A stretch of DNA of 64,000 nt, taken from assembly GCF_010646885.2 (NCBI RefSeq), contig NZ_CP050700.1, forward strand, positions 5,338,001-5,402,000, read 5' to 3'. The first letter of the stretch is position 1; each line of letters opens with the position of its first letter. A program made the position numbers and the translations under genes. Of this stretch, positions 42,844 to 51,307 are shown in pieces. Below the pieces are notes generated by a model, which saw only the letters and a list, made by a program, of their open reading frames with translations, ran no database searches and was not told where the DNA came from. This DNA comes from Desulfopila sp. IMCC35008 (GTDB lineage: Bacteria > Desulfobacterota > Desulfobulbia > Desulfobulbales > Desulfocapsaceae).

Positions 42844-44751
42844 ATGACTACAATCACTCCGGGAACTCACCCGAAAGACATCGCCGATACTCTCAGAAAC
42901 AGCAAAGGGTACTATATTACCAACACGGCGCGGGACCAATCCCAATCAGACTTCAAGAACCGGATACTGCTGGATACCGACCTGAAAGCCGCCGAAAGCC
43001 GCGATCGAGCCGGCTATTTCTCACTCGAAATCACCGGTGGTGCCTCTATCCACGTGGACATGCTGCGTAAACAGGTCGACCCATTCTTCAAACTCAGGAA
43101 ACTGAGGGAGATGATGCCAAACACCATGTTCCAGACCCTCTGCCGAGGTGTCAACCTGTTCGGCTATCGTCCTTATCCTCAAAACGTTATCCGCTTTACT
43201 GTCAGGCAGTTTGCCAAATACGTCGATGTGTGGAGAACTTTCGACTTTCTCAATCATGTTCCGAACATGATCGCCGTTTTCGAAGAGGTCGCCCACGCCG
43301 GAAGACTCAACGAACCATGTATCTGCTTTTCCACCGGACCGGAACATACCGATGAATATTACGTCAAAAAGGCGGGACAGATTCTGGACATCACCGGCAC
43401 TGACATCACCCTCTGCATAAAGAACCATGGCGGGCTCGGCTCCCCCGCCAGGATAGGCACCCTGGTTGACAGCCTTAAACAGAAATATCCCGATATCCCT
43501 ATCCATTATCACGGCCATAACACCGACGGCAATGATGTCGGCCGCATTGTTGAGGCGGTACGTAGCGGTGCCTCCATTATCGATGCAGCAGACTCCGCAT
43601 TCAGCGGTTTTTATGGTCCGCCACCGATTCTCACCGTGGTCCAGACATTGCGGGAGTTCGGGTATGAGCCAGAAAACCTCGATGAAGAAGCCATCATTGA
43701 GACCTCTGAAGCGATTAGCGACGAACGGCGATTTTACGAACAATTTGAATCACAGATCAAAGGTTTTCAACCCACTGTACAGATTCACAAACTCCCCGGC
43801 GGCGCAATGGGGTCAAGCCTGGAACAAGCGGTCAAGGGAGGATTCCTCGACCGTATGCCCGATATCCTCCACAAAGAGCTCCCTAGGGTTCAAAAGGAAC
43901 TCGGTAATTACTGGTCAGTGACGCCAGGATCACAAATTCTCTGGACCACAGCCGTCTCCAATGTGCTCGATGGAGAACGCTACGCCAACCCATCGGGTGA
44001 TCTCCGCAACCTGCTCCTCGGTAAGTACGGTCCGTTTCCTTTTTACAGACCGGATGACTGGATATACGAAAAGGCGTTTGGAGAAAACTGGCAGCAAGTT
44101 CTTGAAGAAGAAGGCGGGCAGGAGGAAATTGAAGACATTGATCTCGCCCATGAACGATTCGCATTAGCCGAACTCATTGGCATCGAACCAACTAACGAAC
44201 AACTGGTTCTCTACCTGCAACATCCCAACGACGCCGTCGAATTCTTCAAGTTCCAGGATGAATTTGGTCAGACATATGTATTGCCACCCTCAATTTTCTT
44301 TAAAAGAGGTGGTTTTGAGATTGGTGAAAAACTTGCTTTCAGGGATCATGTAGGCAAGGAGCATATGATTGAAATAGGCCCGTCCCCGGTTACCGATACC
44401 GGTGAAACCAACGTCTACCTGACCGTGGACCATCATCAGGCGACATTTCCGTTTAAGCCCGAGAAAGTTGCAGGCCAGCCCGGAGAAGAACTGGCACTGA
44501 CCAAAGAGGAGATCCTGGACCTGGCCAAGATGGGAGATGTACGCTCACCTTTCAACGGCAAAATCGTCGAGATATCCGTGGATGAAGGCCAGGAAATTCT
44601 TGTCGGTGACCGAGTCGCCATTATGGAGGCAATGAAAATGCAGACTCCGATCCTTGCAGAAATGGCAGGAATTGTCACCGCCATTTCCGCCAAGAAAGGA
44701 GACGCGCTCAAGCCCGGCGGCAAGATATTAAAAATCGATCACGACGAATAA
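42844..44751 (+). CDS. pycB: Pyruvate carboxylase subunit B (carboxyltransferase plus biotin carrier)
   Basis: A 635-aa protein with an HMGL-like TIM barrel carboxyltransferase domain (TARDQSQSDFKNR near residue 28, KNHGGLGSPARIGTLV, IHYHGHNTDGNDVGRIVEAVRSGASIIDAADSAFSG in spirit), a PYC/OADA linker and a C-terminal biotinyl domain with Lys598 in EAMKMQT. With subunit A it would make oxaloacetate from pyruvate; an oxaloacetate decarboxylase role is less likely because no membrane OadB is present. The usual DTTLRD metal-motif start is degenerate (NTARD). A terminator follows. Confidence 0.9.
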   Translation: MTTITPGTHPKDIADTLRNSKGYYITNTARDQSQSDFKNRILLDTDLKAAESRDRAGYFSLEITGGASIHVDMLRKQVDPFFKLRKLREMMPNTMFQTLCRGVNLFGYRPYPQNVIRFTVRQFAKYVDVWRTFDFLNHVPNMIAVFEEVAHAGRLNEPCICFSTGPEHTDEYYVKKAGQILDITGTDITLCIKNHGGLGSPARIGTLVDSLKQKYPDIPIHYHGHNTDGNDVGRIVEAVRSGASIIDAADSAFSGFYGPPPILTVVQTLREFGYEPENLDEEAIIETSEAISDERRFYEQFESQIKGFQPTVQIHKLPGGAMGSSLEQAVKGGFLDRMPDILHKELPRVQKELGNYWSVTPGSQILWTTAVSNVLDGERYANPSGDLRNLLLGKYGPFPFYRPDDWIYEKAFGENWQQVLEEEGGQEEIEDIDLAHERFALAELIGIEPTNEQLVLYLQHPNDAVEFFKFQDEFGQTYVLPPSIFFKRGGFEIGEKLAFRDHVGKEHMIEIGPSPVTDTGETNVYLTVDHHQATFPFKPEKVAGQPGEELALTKEEILDLAKMGDVRSPFNGKIVEISVDEGQEILVGDRVAIMEAMKMQTPILAEMAGIVTAISAKKGDALKPGGKILKIDHDE

Positions 44752-44760
44752 CCAACTGAT

Positions 44761-44797
44761 ATGCCCTATCATTTCATTTCGATGGGGCATCGTTTTC
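44761..44797 (+). terminator. Terminator after pycAB
   Basis: ATGCCCTATC (44761-44770) pairs with GATGGGGCAT (44781-44790) with one G-U pair, followed by CGTTTTCTC. It lies 9 nt past the pycB stop. Confidence 0.7.
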
Positions 44798-44883
44798 TCA
44801 TCTTCTTCAAACGTTGCTCCCCACCCCTTTATCCTTTCCGGTTTCAAAAAGGTAACTTTTTGTCATTTTTGACATAAATGTTA

Positions 44884-44911
44884 TTGACACTCCCCTTCAG
44901 ATATTTTAAAT
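44884..44911 (+). promoter_or_regulatory. Sigma-70 promoter of the membrane-protein gene
   Basis: TTGACA (44884-44889), a 16-nt spacer, then TTAAAT (44906-44911). The -35 is perfect. Two TetR-type sites follow directly downstream. Confidence 0.6.
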
Positions 44912-44922
44912 CATCCAAAGGG

Positions 44923-44936
44923 AACGAGCGCTCGCT
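44923..44936. promoter_or_regulatory. TetR-type operator, site 1
   Basis: AACGAGCGCTCGCT matches 12 of 14 positions of the palindrome ACCGAGCGCTCGGT found at 60706. It overlaps the expected transcription start, as a repressor site would. Confidence 0.65.
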
Positions 44937-44959
44937 CACAACCATGCATCCTCTATACG

Positions 44960-44973
44960 ACCGAGCGCTCGAT
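44960..44973. promoter_or_regulatory. TetR-type operator, site 2
   Basis: ACCGAGCGCTCGAT matches 13 of 14 positions of ACCGAGCGCTCGGT. Its centre is 37 nt from that of site 1. Confidence 0.7.
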
Positions 44974-45080
44974 CTTGTTGGCAGTTGTATTTGTTTCCCG
45001 GCAAAAAGCTCTTGTTTCGAAGTTATACAGGTGTTTGTTTCGACAAACACCCTAACCCACTTAACCTGCAGGAGGAGCGT

Positions 45081-46298
45081 ATGTCAGCTGGTGAATTACA
45101 ACCGAGATGGGGACAACCTCTCACCGGAATTATCTCTCTAACCTTTTTTACCATGGTAGCCTGGGTATTGTGGTTTCTACTCAGTGATCCCCGGGGGCCT
45201 GTCGGCTGGTTCCCCTATCCCTTTGTCATGTACCTTGCAGTTATGATCCTTGTCGGTATCTGGCAGCATATGCTGCTGGGAGACTGGCCATTTCAGAAAA
45301 TTGCCCCCCCGGCCCGTGGTCTGATTCTCACTATTGTAAACCTGGTTATCGTCTGGTTTACCATTGATGTAATATTCTACAGAATCCTCGGTGCCGGTTT
45401 CAATTTCCTCAGCTATTACGGAATGGAAGCCGCTGGACAAAAACCAGTTTTTGCCCAGGTTGCGGTCGTTGGCTTTGTGCTGATCGGCTTTTACACCTAT
45501 TCTGTTTCCACCATCTTTTTCGGGAAGTGGCCGATACAGCCGAGCGGCCTGAAAAACCCGGAAACCGGATTTGCTGAGTTTGCCTGGGGCAGCCTGCTCA
45601 CCCTGGTCTGCTACAGTTTTCTCATTGTCCCGTTTTTTGGTTCTATCTTCAAGGAAGCAGCCCTGGCCCCGGCCTGGTGGTCTTCAATTGGCGGGACATC
45701 CCATGTTCACTGGGTCTTCGGCTGGTGGGAGTGGGCCATTGTCATCCTGTTCATGACTGCCAACGTTTGGAGAATGAAACCATGGAGTGCCATGTCCCTC
45801 CCTCAACCCTGGAAAGGCCTTGTCTCCGTAATCCTCTCCTTTGTCGGTGCCTTTGCGCTGATGTACCTCTGTAAGGCAATCATCCCCTTATGGATACCTG
45901 AGGAAGTCCTGCATCACCTCAAGGAGGCTGACCCTGCAACATATAATAAGTTTTTCTGGATTCACTCTGCGGAAATAGCAGGGTTTACCCTTATCCCGTT
46001 CCTTATCTGGCATCACTATTTTGACGATGCCGTCTTCGGGCTGGATAAAGACAGCTGGGCCGCATTTCTGATCAGGACCATAGGCGTCCTGTTCTTTGCC
46101 GCCATCAGCTACTATATTTTTTACTTCATGAACTTCGGCCACTGGGGTCTTGGCAACCACCACATGACAGACCTGGGACACAGGTTTGCTCACGGTGAGT
46201 CGCTCATCTGGAATTTCTGGTGGATTATCCCACTGTTATGGAATGAATGGTTTTTCCACAAATGGCCGTTCTATATTCATAAGGAAGTGGAAGCATAG
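45081..46298 (+). CDS. Polytopic membrane protein of unknown function, Trp/His-rich
   Basis: This 405-aa protein has about ten hydrophobic segments and no recognised family. Notable are many aromatic residues and His clusters at predicted helix ends: HVHWVFGWWEW, FLIWHHYFDD, and near the C-terminus MNFGHWGLGNHHMTDLGHRFAHGE. These could bind metal or haem; that is a guess. ATG 45081 has AGGAGGAG upstream; the frame upstream to 44985 is the operator-bearing leader. It is monocistronic between two terminators. The TetR-type operators tie it to the beta-oxidation genes at 60 kb, so a role in uptake, export or electron transfer for that pathway is possible. Confidence 0.8.
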   Translation: MSAGELQPRWGQPLTGIISLTFFTMVAWVLWFLLSDPRGPVGWFPYPFVMYLAVMILVGIWQHMLLGDWPFQKIAPPARGLILTIVNLVIVWFTIDVIFYRILGAGFNFLSYYGMEAAGQKPVFAQVAVVGFVLIGFYTYSVSTIFFGKWPIQPSGLKNPETGFAEFAWGSLLTLVCYSFLIVPFFGSIFKEAALAPAWWSSIGGTSHVHWVFGWWEWAIVILFMTANVWRMKPWSAMSLPQPWKGLVSVILSFVGAFALMYLCKAIIPLWIPEEVLHHLKEADPATYNKFFWIHSAEIAGFTLIPFLIWHHYFDDAVFGLDKDSWAAFLIRTIGVLFFAAISYYIFYFMNFGHWGLGNHHMTDLGHRFAHGESLIWNFWWIIPLLWNEWFFHKWPFYIHKEVEA

Positions 46299-46320
46299 AA
46301 GAGAAAGTTCACTAAATAGA

Positions 46321-46355
46321 ACCGGGGCCGATAATTCGGTCCCGGTTTTTTATTT
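46321..46355 (+). terminator. Terminator after the membrane-protein gene
   Basis: ACCGGGGCCG (46321-46330) pairs with CGGTCCCGGT (46337-46346) with one G-U pair and a 6-nt loop, then TTTTTTATTTT. Confidence 0.85.
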
Positions 46356-46371
46356 TCCCCATAATTGACGA

Positions 46372-46797
46372 CTACTTCCGGCCTTTCCCCCCACCTTTGC
46401 CACCGCCATTACCGCCTTGGCCACCGCCGTTACCACGACCGCCGCCATTTCCTGTACCGTCACCACCCCTATTGCCGTTCCCTTTTCCCAGTCCTTCACC
46501 AGCGCCCCCCTGCCGACCGGCACCGGAGCCGTCCTGGAGGCCTTTTCCACGACCGGGTCCTGAGGCTGCAAACTGTGCCCTTTCTTCAGCACTCATTGAG
46601 TCCAACCGTTTATTCCACTCTGCATGAAATGCATCCCTCTCATCCTGGGACGCGTTATACAGTGAACCCCGGATATCGCTCAATTCCTCAGTAGTCATGG
46701 ATTGATAATCTGCACTATATCCCTGCCCGACAGTCAAGAATACCACGGTTGCAGTTGTCACTACTACCCTTGTAAATTTTATAAAATCGCAGCTCAT
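46372..46797 (-). CDS. Secreted glycine-rich protein
   Basis: A 141-aa protein with a hydrophobic signal sequence (VVVTTATVVFLTVGQGYSA). A short helical part (YQSMTTEELSDIRGSLYNASQDERDAFHAEWNKRLDSM, split here only by reading) resembles DUF1104-like repeats. The C-terminal 60 residues are a low-complexity Gly/Lys/Asn run (GNGGGRGNGGGQGGNGGG). GAGGA lies 7 nt before the ATG. The strong composition shift and simple sequence suggest a structural or surface role; nothing more can be said. Confidence 0.7.
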   Translation of the reverse strand: MSCDFIKFTRVVVTTATVVFLTVGQGYSADYQSMTTEELSDIRGSLYNASQDERDAFHAEWNKRLDSMSAEERAQFAASGPGRGKGLQDGSGAGRQGGAGEGLGKGNGNRGGDGTGNGGGRGNGGGQGGNGGGKGGGKGRK

Positions 46798-46867
46798 AAC
46801 ATGTCCTCATCTGGAATAATTAGCAGGTGAGCCGGTTCATCTGCAGAACGCCGACCGCCCCTCATCG

Positions 46868-48016
46868 TCAGATAATACTTTTTTCCCCGAACTCCCGAAC
46901 CTGCTCTTGTGTATAACCCAGTTCCCGGAGTATCTCTTTGGTATGTTCACCAAAGCTGGCCGGTGCAGTTCTCAGGGAACCCGGAGTTTTCGAAAGCTTA
47001 ACAGGAATACCAAAAGCCCTGGCAGTGCTACCATCCGCTTGCTGGTAGTCGCAAACCATCTCACGCTCTGCAAAAAGAGGCGACTGCAGGACATCTTCAA
47101 AAGTGGCGACCGGCGTACAGCACGTATCGAGTCCGGACAGAATGTTGTCCCATTCGGCCAGTGTTTTCCCGGCGAAAACTGCCTGCAGCCAGTCGATCAC
47201 CTCCAACCTCCTCTCCAGATCATATTGCAGGGAGACGTACTCTGGACCACCAACTGTTTCACAGAGCACCTTCCAGAAACGGTTCTCGACGGCTCCCACA
47301 GCAATGTACCTGTCATCCATTGTCCTGTATGTATTGTAACAGGCGAATTTATGTGACAGGGTCGTGGATGAACGCTGCGGCTGCTCTCCCTGGGCCCTGT
47401 TGAAAAACATGGGCAGGGTCAACAGACCGAGAATACCGTCCGTCATAGAGATATCTATATACTGCCCCACTCCACTTCTTCCCCGGGCGTGCAACGCCAA
47501 AAGGATGCCAATAACCGCCTGCATTGCTCCCCCCGCAATATCGGCAACCTGGACGGCAGGAATGGACGGCGGCTCATTTTGCTGCCCAATAAGGTCAAGC
47601 ACTCCCGCTGTACTGAGGTAGTTGACATCGTGACCAACCTCGCTTACTTTCGGACCCGTCTGGCCATAGCCGGAGATTGAACAGTAGATGATACCGGGGT
47701 TGTGGTCACGAACCGTTTCATAATCCACTCCCAGCCGTTTCACCACTCCCGGCCGGAACCCTTCAAGGATAACGTCCGCCTCGGCAGCAAGCCGGTCAAA
47801 AATCTCCCGTCCCTTATCACTCTTGAGGTTAAGCGACATGTGCCGCTTGTTTCTGTTCACCTCATTGAAATAGAGTCCATCAGCCCGAAACCTGCTGTCC
47901 TCAATGGCGATCACCTCTGCCCCGTGGTCGGCCAGAATCATTGAACAGTACGGTCCGGGAAGCAGGCGCGAAAGATCCAGCACCTTCACTCCTGCTAATG
48001 CTCCTGGTTCACTCAT
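46868..48016 (-). CDS. CaiB/BaiF family protein, alpha-methylacyl-CoA racemase-like
   Basis: A 382-aa family III CoA-transferase fold. The N-terminus VKVLDLSRLLPGPYCSMILADHGAEVI is typical. The active-site segment is GHDVNYLSTAGVLDLIG, with the His-Asp-x-Asn-Tyr of alpha-methylacyl-CoA racemase, followed by VADIAGGAM holding the second Asp. Most CoA-transferases of this family lack the GHD-NY pattern, so racemisation of 2-methylacyl-CoA is the better call. That would link to branched-chain acid oxidation. Pyruvate kinase lies upstream on the same strand, with a 35-nt gap. Confidence 0.85.
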   Translation of the reverse strand: MSEPGALAGVKVLDLSRLLPGPYCSMILADHGAEVIAIEDSRFRADGLYFNEVNRNKRHMSLNLKSDKGREIFDRLAAEADVILEGFRPGVVKRLGVDYETVRDHNPGIIYCSISGYGQTGPKVSEVGHDVNYLSTAGVLDLIGQQNEPPSIPAVQVADIAGGAMQAVIGILLALHARGRSGVGQYIDISMTDGILGLLTLPMFFNRAQGEQPQRSSTTLSHKFACYNTYRTMDDRYIAVGAVENRFWKVLCETVGGPEYVSLQYDLERRLEVIDWLQAVFAGKTLAEWDNILSGLDTCCTPVATFEDVLQSPLFAEREMVCDYQQADGSTARAFGIPVKLSKTPGSLRTAPASFGEHTKEILRELGYTQEQVREFGEKSII

Positions 48017-48051
48017 GTCCTCTCCTTCTCGGTTGGATCAGGTAGTTGTCC

Positions 48052-49476
48052 TCAAGCGCTGAACACACACTTCTTCTTCAGGTTCAAGGCACTGCTTACC
48101 TCAATGTACGAGGCGCCATGATCGGCTCCAAAGCTCCCCGCAAGTAAAATAATCAGATCTTCATCCTTAAACTGCTTTTCATCCACCAGGCGACAAATCG
48201 TCTGCTTCAATGGCTCGTTTAAATTGCTGTCAAGCGGCATATAATCAGCGTACACCCCATACGAAAGAGAAAGTTGCCGCATAACCCGCTTATCGTAAAT
48301 CTGGGCGTAGATCACGTTTCCTCCGCGATATGCCGCAAGTGCCCGGATTGATTTACCAGTCACCGAATCGGCGATAATCGCTCTGGTATTCAAGCGCAGG
48401 GCAGCCTTCACAGCAGCCTTTGCCAAATAGGCGGTCACCTTATTTTCATCGGTGTACGGAACGTTGATAAAAGTGGTGCTCTTTTCTTCCACCTCGGCAA
48501 TGATCTTGGCCATGGTCCGAACCGCCATTTCCGGATATTTGCCGTTTGCCGTTTCACCGGAGAGCATCAGGGCATCCGCGTGATCAAGGCAGGCATTTGC
48601 CACATCGGACACTTCCGCCCGTGTAGGCCGAGGCGAATCGATCATGGAATGCAGCATCTGGGTTGCCACAATCACAGGCCGCCGCCGCTCGATACAGGTA
48701 CTGATGATTTTCTTCTGAATCAGCGGAATTCTCTCGGTAGGAATCTCCACAGCCAGGTCGCCGCGGGCAATCATCACCCCATAAGCATGATCCAGGATCT
48801 CGTCGATATTCTCAACGCCTTCGAAGTTCTCGATCTTGGCAATGATCTTTATGCTCGACTGCGTTTCATCAAGAATTTCCTGGACGGCTATCACATCCTT
48901 TTTGTTCCGGACGAAGGAGTGGGCGATAAAATCGAGATTATTCTCAGCAGCAAAACGGATAAAACCTTTATCTTTTTCACTAAGTGCCGGCAACTTGACA
49001 TGTACTGCAGGAATATTGATACTCTTGCGGGCCTTTATCACCCCATCGTTTTCCACAGTACAGCTTAAATGATCTTCATTCTTCTCGACCACTCCAAGAG
49101 CGATGTCACCATCATCTATTAAGATGGAACTTCCCACCGGAACATCGTGCACAAAATCCTTATGGGAAACACAAATTATATCATCATGGGAGAGTTCACC
49201 GGGACCGCCTTTTATGCTGATGACGTCACCAAACTTCACCTTCAGGGGACATTCTGAATCACAGGTACGGATTTCCGGACCTTTTGTATCCAGGAGAATC
49301 CCTATCTTGTCAGAGACCTGTCGGACATTATCGACAACCTCAAGTGCATCTTCATGACTCATATGAGCGGTATTGAGTCGCACAACATTGACTCCCGCAT
49401 TGTACAACCGTTCGATAAAGGCAACAGAGCAATTCAGGTTCGAGACGGTAGCTACAATTTTTGTTTTCTTCGGCAT
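48052..49476 (-). CDS. pyk: Pyruvate kinase
   Basis: A 474-aa glycolytic enzyme making ATP and pyruvate from phosphoenolpyruvate. Seen motifs: VRLNTAHMSHEDA, DTKGPEIRT, IDDGDIAL, the catalytic IIAKIENFEGVENIDEIL, MIARGDLAVEIP and ATQMLHSMIDSPRPTRAEVSDVANA. The first residues read TVSNLN rather than the common TIGPAS. The C-terminal regulatory domain is present. ATG 49476 is preferred; the frame is open to 49566 without family sequence. It lies head to tail before the AMACR-like gene. Confidence 0.95.
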   Translation of the reverse strand: MPKKTKIVATVSNLNCSVAFIERLYNAGVNVVRLNTAHMSHEDALEVVDNVRQVSDKIGILLDTKGPEIRTCDSECPLKVKFGDVISIKGGPGELSHDDIICVSHKDFVHDVPVGSSILIDDGDIALGVVEKNEDHLSCTVENDGVIKARKSINIPAVHVKLPALSEKDKGFIRFAAENNLDFIAHSFVRNKKDVIAVQEILDETQSSIKIIAKIENFEGVENIDEILDHAYGVMIARGDLAVEIPTERIPLIQKKIISTCIERRRPVIVATQMLHSMIDSPRPTRAEVSDVANACLDHADALMLSGETANGKYPEMAVRTMAKIIAEVEEKSTTFINVPYTDENKVTAYLAKAAVKAALRLNTRAIIADSVTGKSIRALAAYRGGNVIYAQIYDKRVMRQLSLSYGVYADYMPLDSNLNEPLKQTICRLVDEKQFKDEDLIILLAGSFGADHGASYIEVSSALNLKKKCVFSA

Positions 49477-49614
49477 GGGGTGACGATCCTCTTCAATGCT
49501 GGTGGGTTCAATGTTTTCCTCTTTATCTGCGATAGCAGCTGGTGAACATAGACATCTTTTACCCACCAGACAAGAGGGAGTATATACCTTTCGATCATTT
49601 AAAACGATGAACGA

Positions 49615-51051
49615 TTAAACGGATACACCTTTTTTCGCCTTCCCCAGAGCCTGGTCCAGATCTGCAATAATATCATCCGGATGTTCTGCCCCCACGCAGA
49701 GTCGAACCATATGAGTCGGGATACCCGCCATGGCCCGTCCTTCCTCACCCTGCTGCTGGTGAGTCGATATTGCAGGGATAGTCGCCACCGATTTTATTCT
49801 CCCCAGATCCGTGGCCCGCCAGATTCGCTGCAGGTTATCAAAAAAGAGGCGTGCCCTCTCTGCACCGCCGGCAACACAAAAAGAGAGCAGATGCCCATAC
49901 CGGTTCACCGGTTTTCCGTAGAGTTCATCCTGTTCCGCATCCACAAGCCACATATAGCGGCTTGCAAGATCATGAAGCGGATGATCCGGCAAACCAAGAT
50001 ACTGGACAGATTCAACCTCCGGATGTTCACCAAGGAACCTGGCAACCTGCATGGTATTCCGGCTCATCAGGTCCATTTTCGAGCGAACGGTTCGCATATC
50101 ATTTAAGGCAAGCACGGCCTGCATCGGGTGAAGATTCGGACCAAGATCCCTGTTTTGCAGGAACTTGACATACAGCCCGAAATCCTCTTTCAGACCTTCT
50201 ACTGCCAGGTTCGAGGTGAGGTTTTTCCGGGCGATAATCGCCCCGCAGATACCGAATCCGGAACTGGACAGACTTTTTGTAACCGACTGGACAACAATGT
50301 CGGCCCCATGGCAAATAGGACGAAGCAGCGCCGGTGTAGCGATGGTCGAATCACAAATCAACGGTATGTTGTGGCTGTGCGCCAGATCCGCCACCTTCTC
50401 AATATCAAAAAAGCCAAGTTGGGGATTGCTCGGCAGTTCCCCATAGAGGAAGCGGGTGTTGCCATCGATCTTTTGGGCCCATTCGTCAAGGTTTTCGGCA
50501 TTGAGCACCCAGCGGCATTCGATATTCCGCTCCTGCATAAAGCGAACCGTAAACTGCTGAAAGGTACCTCCGTAACACTGGGCGGTAGCCACAAAATTAA
50601 TCGCTCCTGGCGTTTTACCAGTCACCTGTAGAAAAGGTTGCACAGCAGACATAATGGCTGACATTCCGGAAGAAGTTGAACAGCAGGATGTCTCCCCGGC
50701 AAATCCATATCCCTCCAGCAAAGCCAGCGTCCATTCATAATAGTAGGTCGAGGGGTTGGCGATGCGCGAATAACACCAGGTCGGAATTTTGTAAGCGAGC
50801 GCTGCCGCCATCTCATCCGAATCCCTATAGGCCTGTGAGGTGGACATAAAGGCCGGTTCGATTATAGCTCCCTGGTAATCGTCGATTGCATCCCGGACAG
50901 AATAGAGACCGTGAACAGCAATGGTATCGAATTTCCATTTCCTTATCTGGGTGTTAATATAGTCGGCGCGACCGGCCAGATAAGCGTTGTTGGCATCAAT
51001 ATACTTCTGCATCCCTGATGTAACTATGGTGTCGTTGTCATTAAGTGCCAT
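49615..51051 (-). CDS. O-acetylhomoserine sulfhydrylase-like PLP enzyme
   Basis: A 478-aa Cys/Met-metabolism PLP enzyme. The PLP Lys is in SVTKSLSSSGFGICGAII, with SSGMSAIMSAVQPFL and ATAQCYGGTFQQF before it and DSTIATPALLRPICHGADI as the Asp region. It is longer than MetB/MetC and close to the MetY class, which makes homocysteine from O-acetylhomoserine and sulfide. An N-terminal extension of about 45 residues precedes the usual start (FDTIAVHGLY). GGAGG precedes the ATG. No SAM riboswitch was recognised in the leader, which does hold two TATCATGG copies. Confidence 0.85.
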   Translation of the reverse strand: MALNDNDTIVTSGMQKYIDANNAYLAGRADYINTQIRKWKFDTIAVHGLYSVRDAIDDYQGAIIEPAFMSTSQAYRDSDEMAAALAYKIPTWCYSRIANPSTYYYEWTLALLEGYGFAGETSCCSTSSGMSAIMSAVQPFLQVTGKTPGAINFVATAQCYGGTFQQFTVRFMQERNIECRWVLNAENLDEWAQKIDGNTRFLYGELPSNPQLGFFDIEKVADLAHSHNIPLICDSTIATPALLRPICHGADIVVQSVTKSLSSSGFGICGAIIARKNLTSNLAVEGLKEDFGLYVKFLQNRDLGPNLHPMQAVLALNDMRTVRSKMDLMSRNTMQVARFLGEHPEVESVQYLGLPDHPLHDLASRYMWLVDAEQDELYGKPVNRYGHLLSFCVAGGAERARLFFDNLQRIWRATDLGRIKSVATIPAISTHQQQGEEGRAMAGIPTHMVRLCVGAEHPDDIIADLDQALGKAKKGVSV

Positions 51052-51307
51052 AGATACCTCCCATGATAGTTTATACTCTTTTTAGAGCTTACTCCATGAT
51101 ACCTCTTTCAGTCAGGCAAGGTCAAACAGCAGCGAATCTAACATGACAATTCCCCATCACTGCCGAAGAGCACCAGCAGAAACGGAATACTAGCCAGCTA
51201 GCAGTCCCTCCTGAATTCCACATAATTACATCCTTCTTTTCAAGGTATTATGGTAGAGTTAAGTGAAGGCGTCTGGACAAAACCGATCATCCGGAGGATA
51301 CAATACC

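Noticed and set aside
43021..43743. A 240-codon open frame antisense to pycB
   Set aside because: It is the complement of the conserved carboxyltransferase barrel.
51052..51307. A SAM or glycine riboswitch between the MetY-like gene and tdh
   Set aside because: No conserved riboswitch core was found on either strand; only two short TATCATGG repeats stand out.
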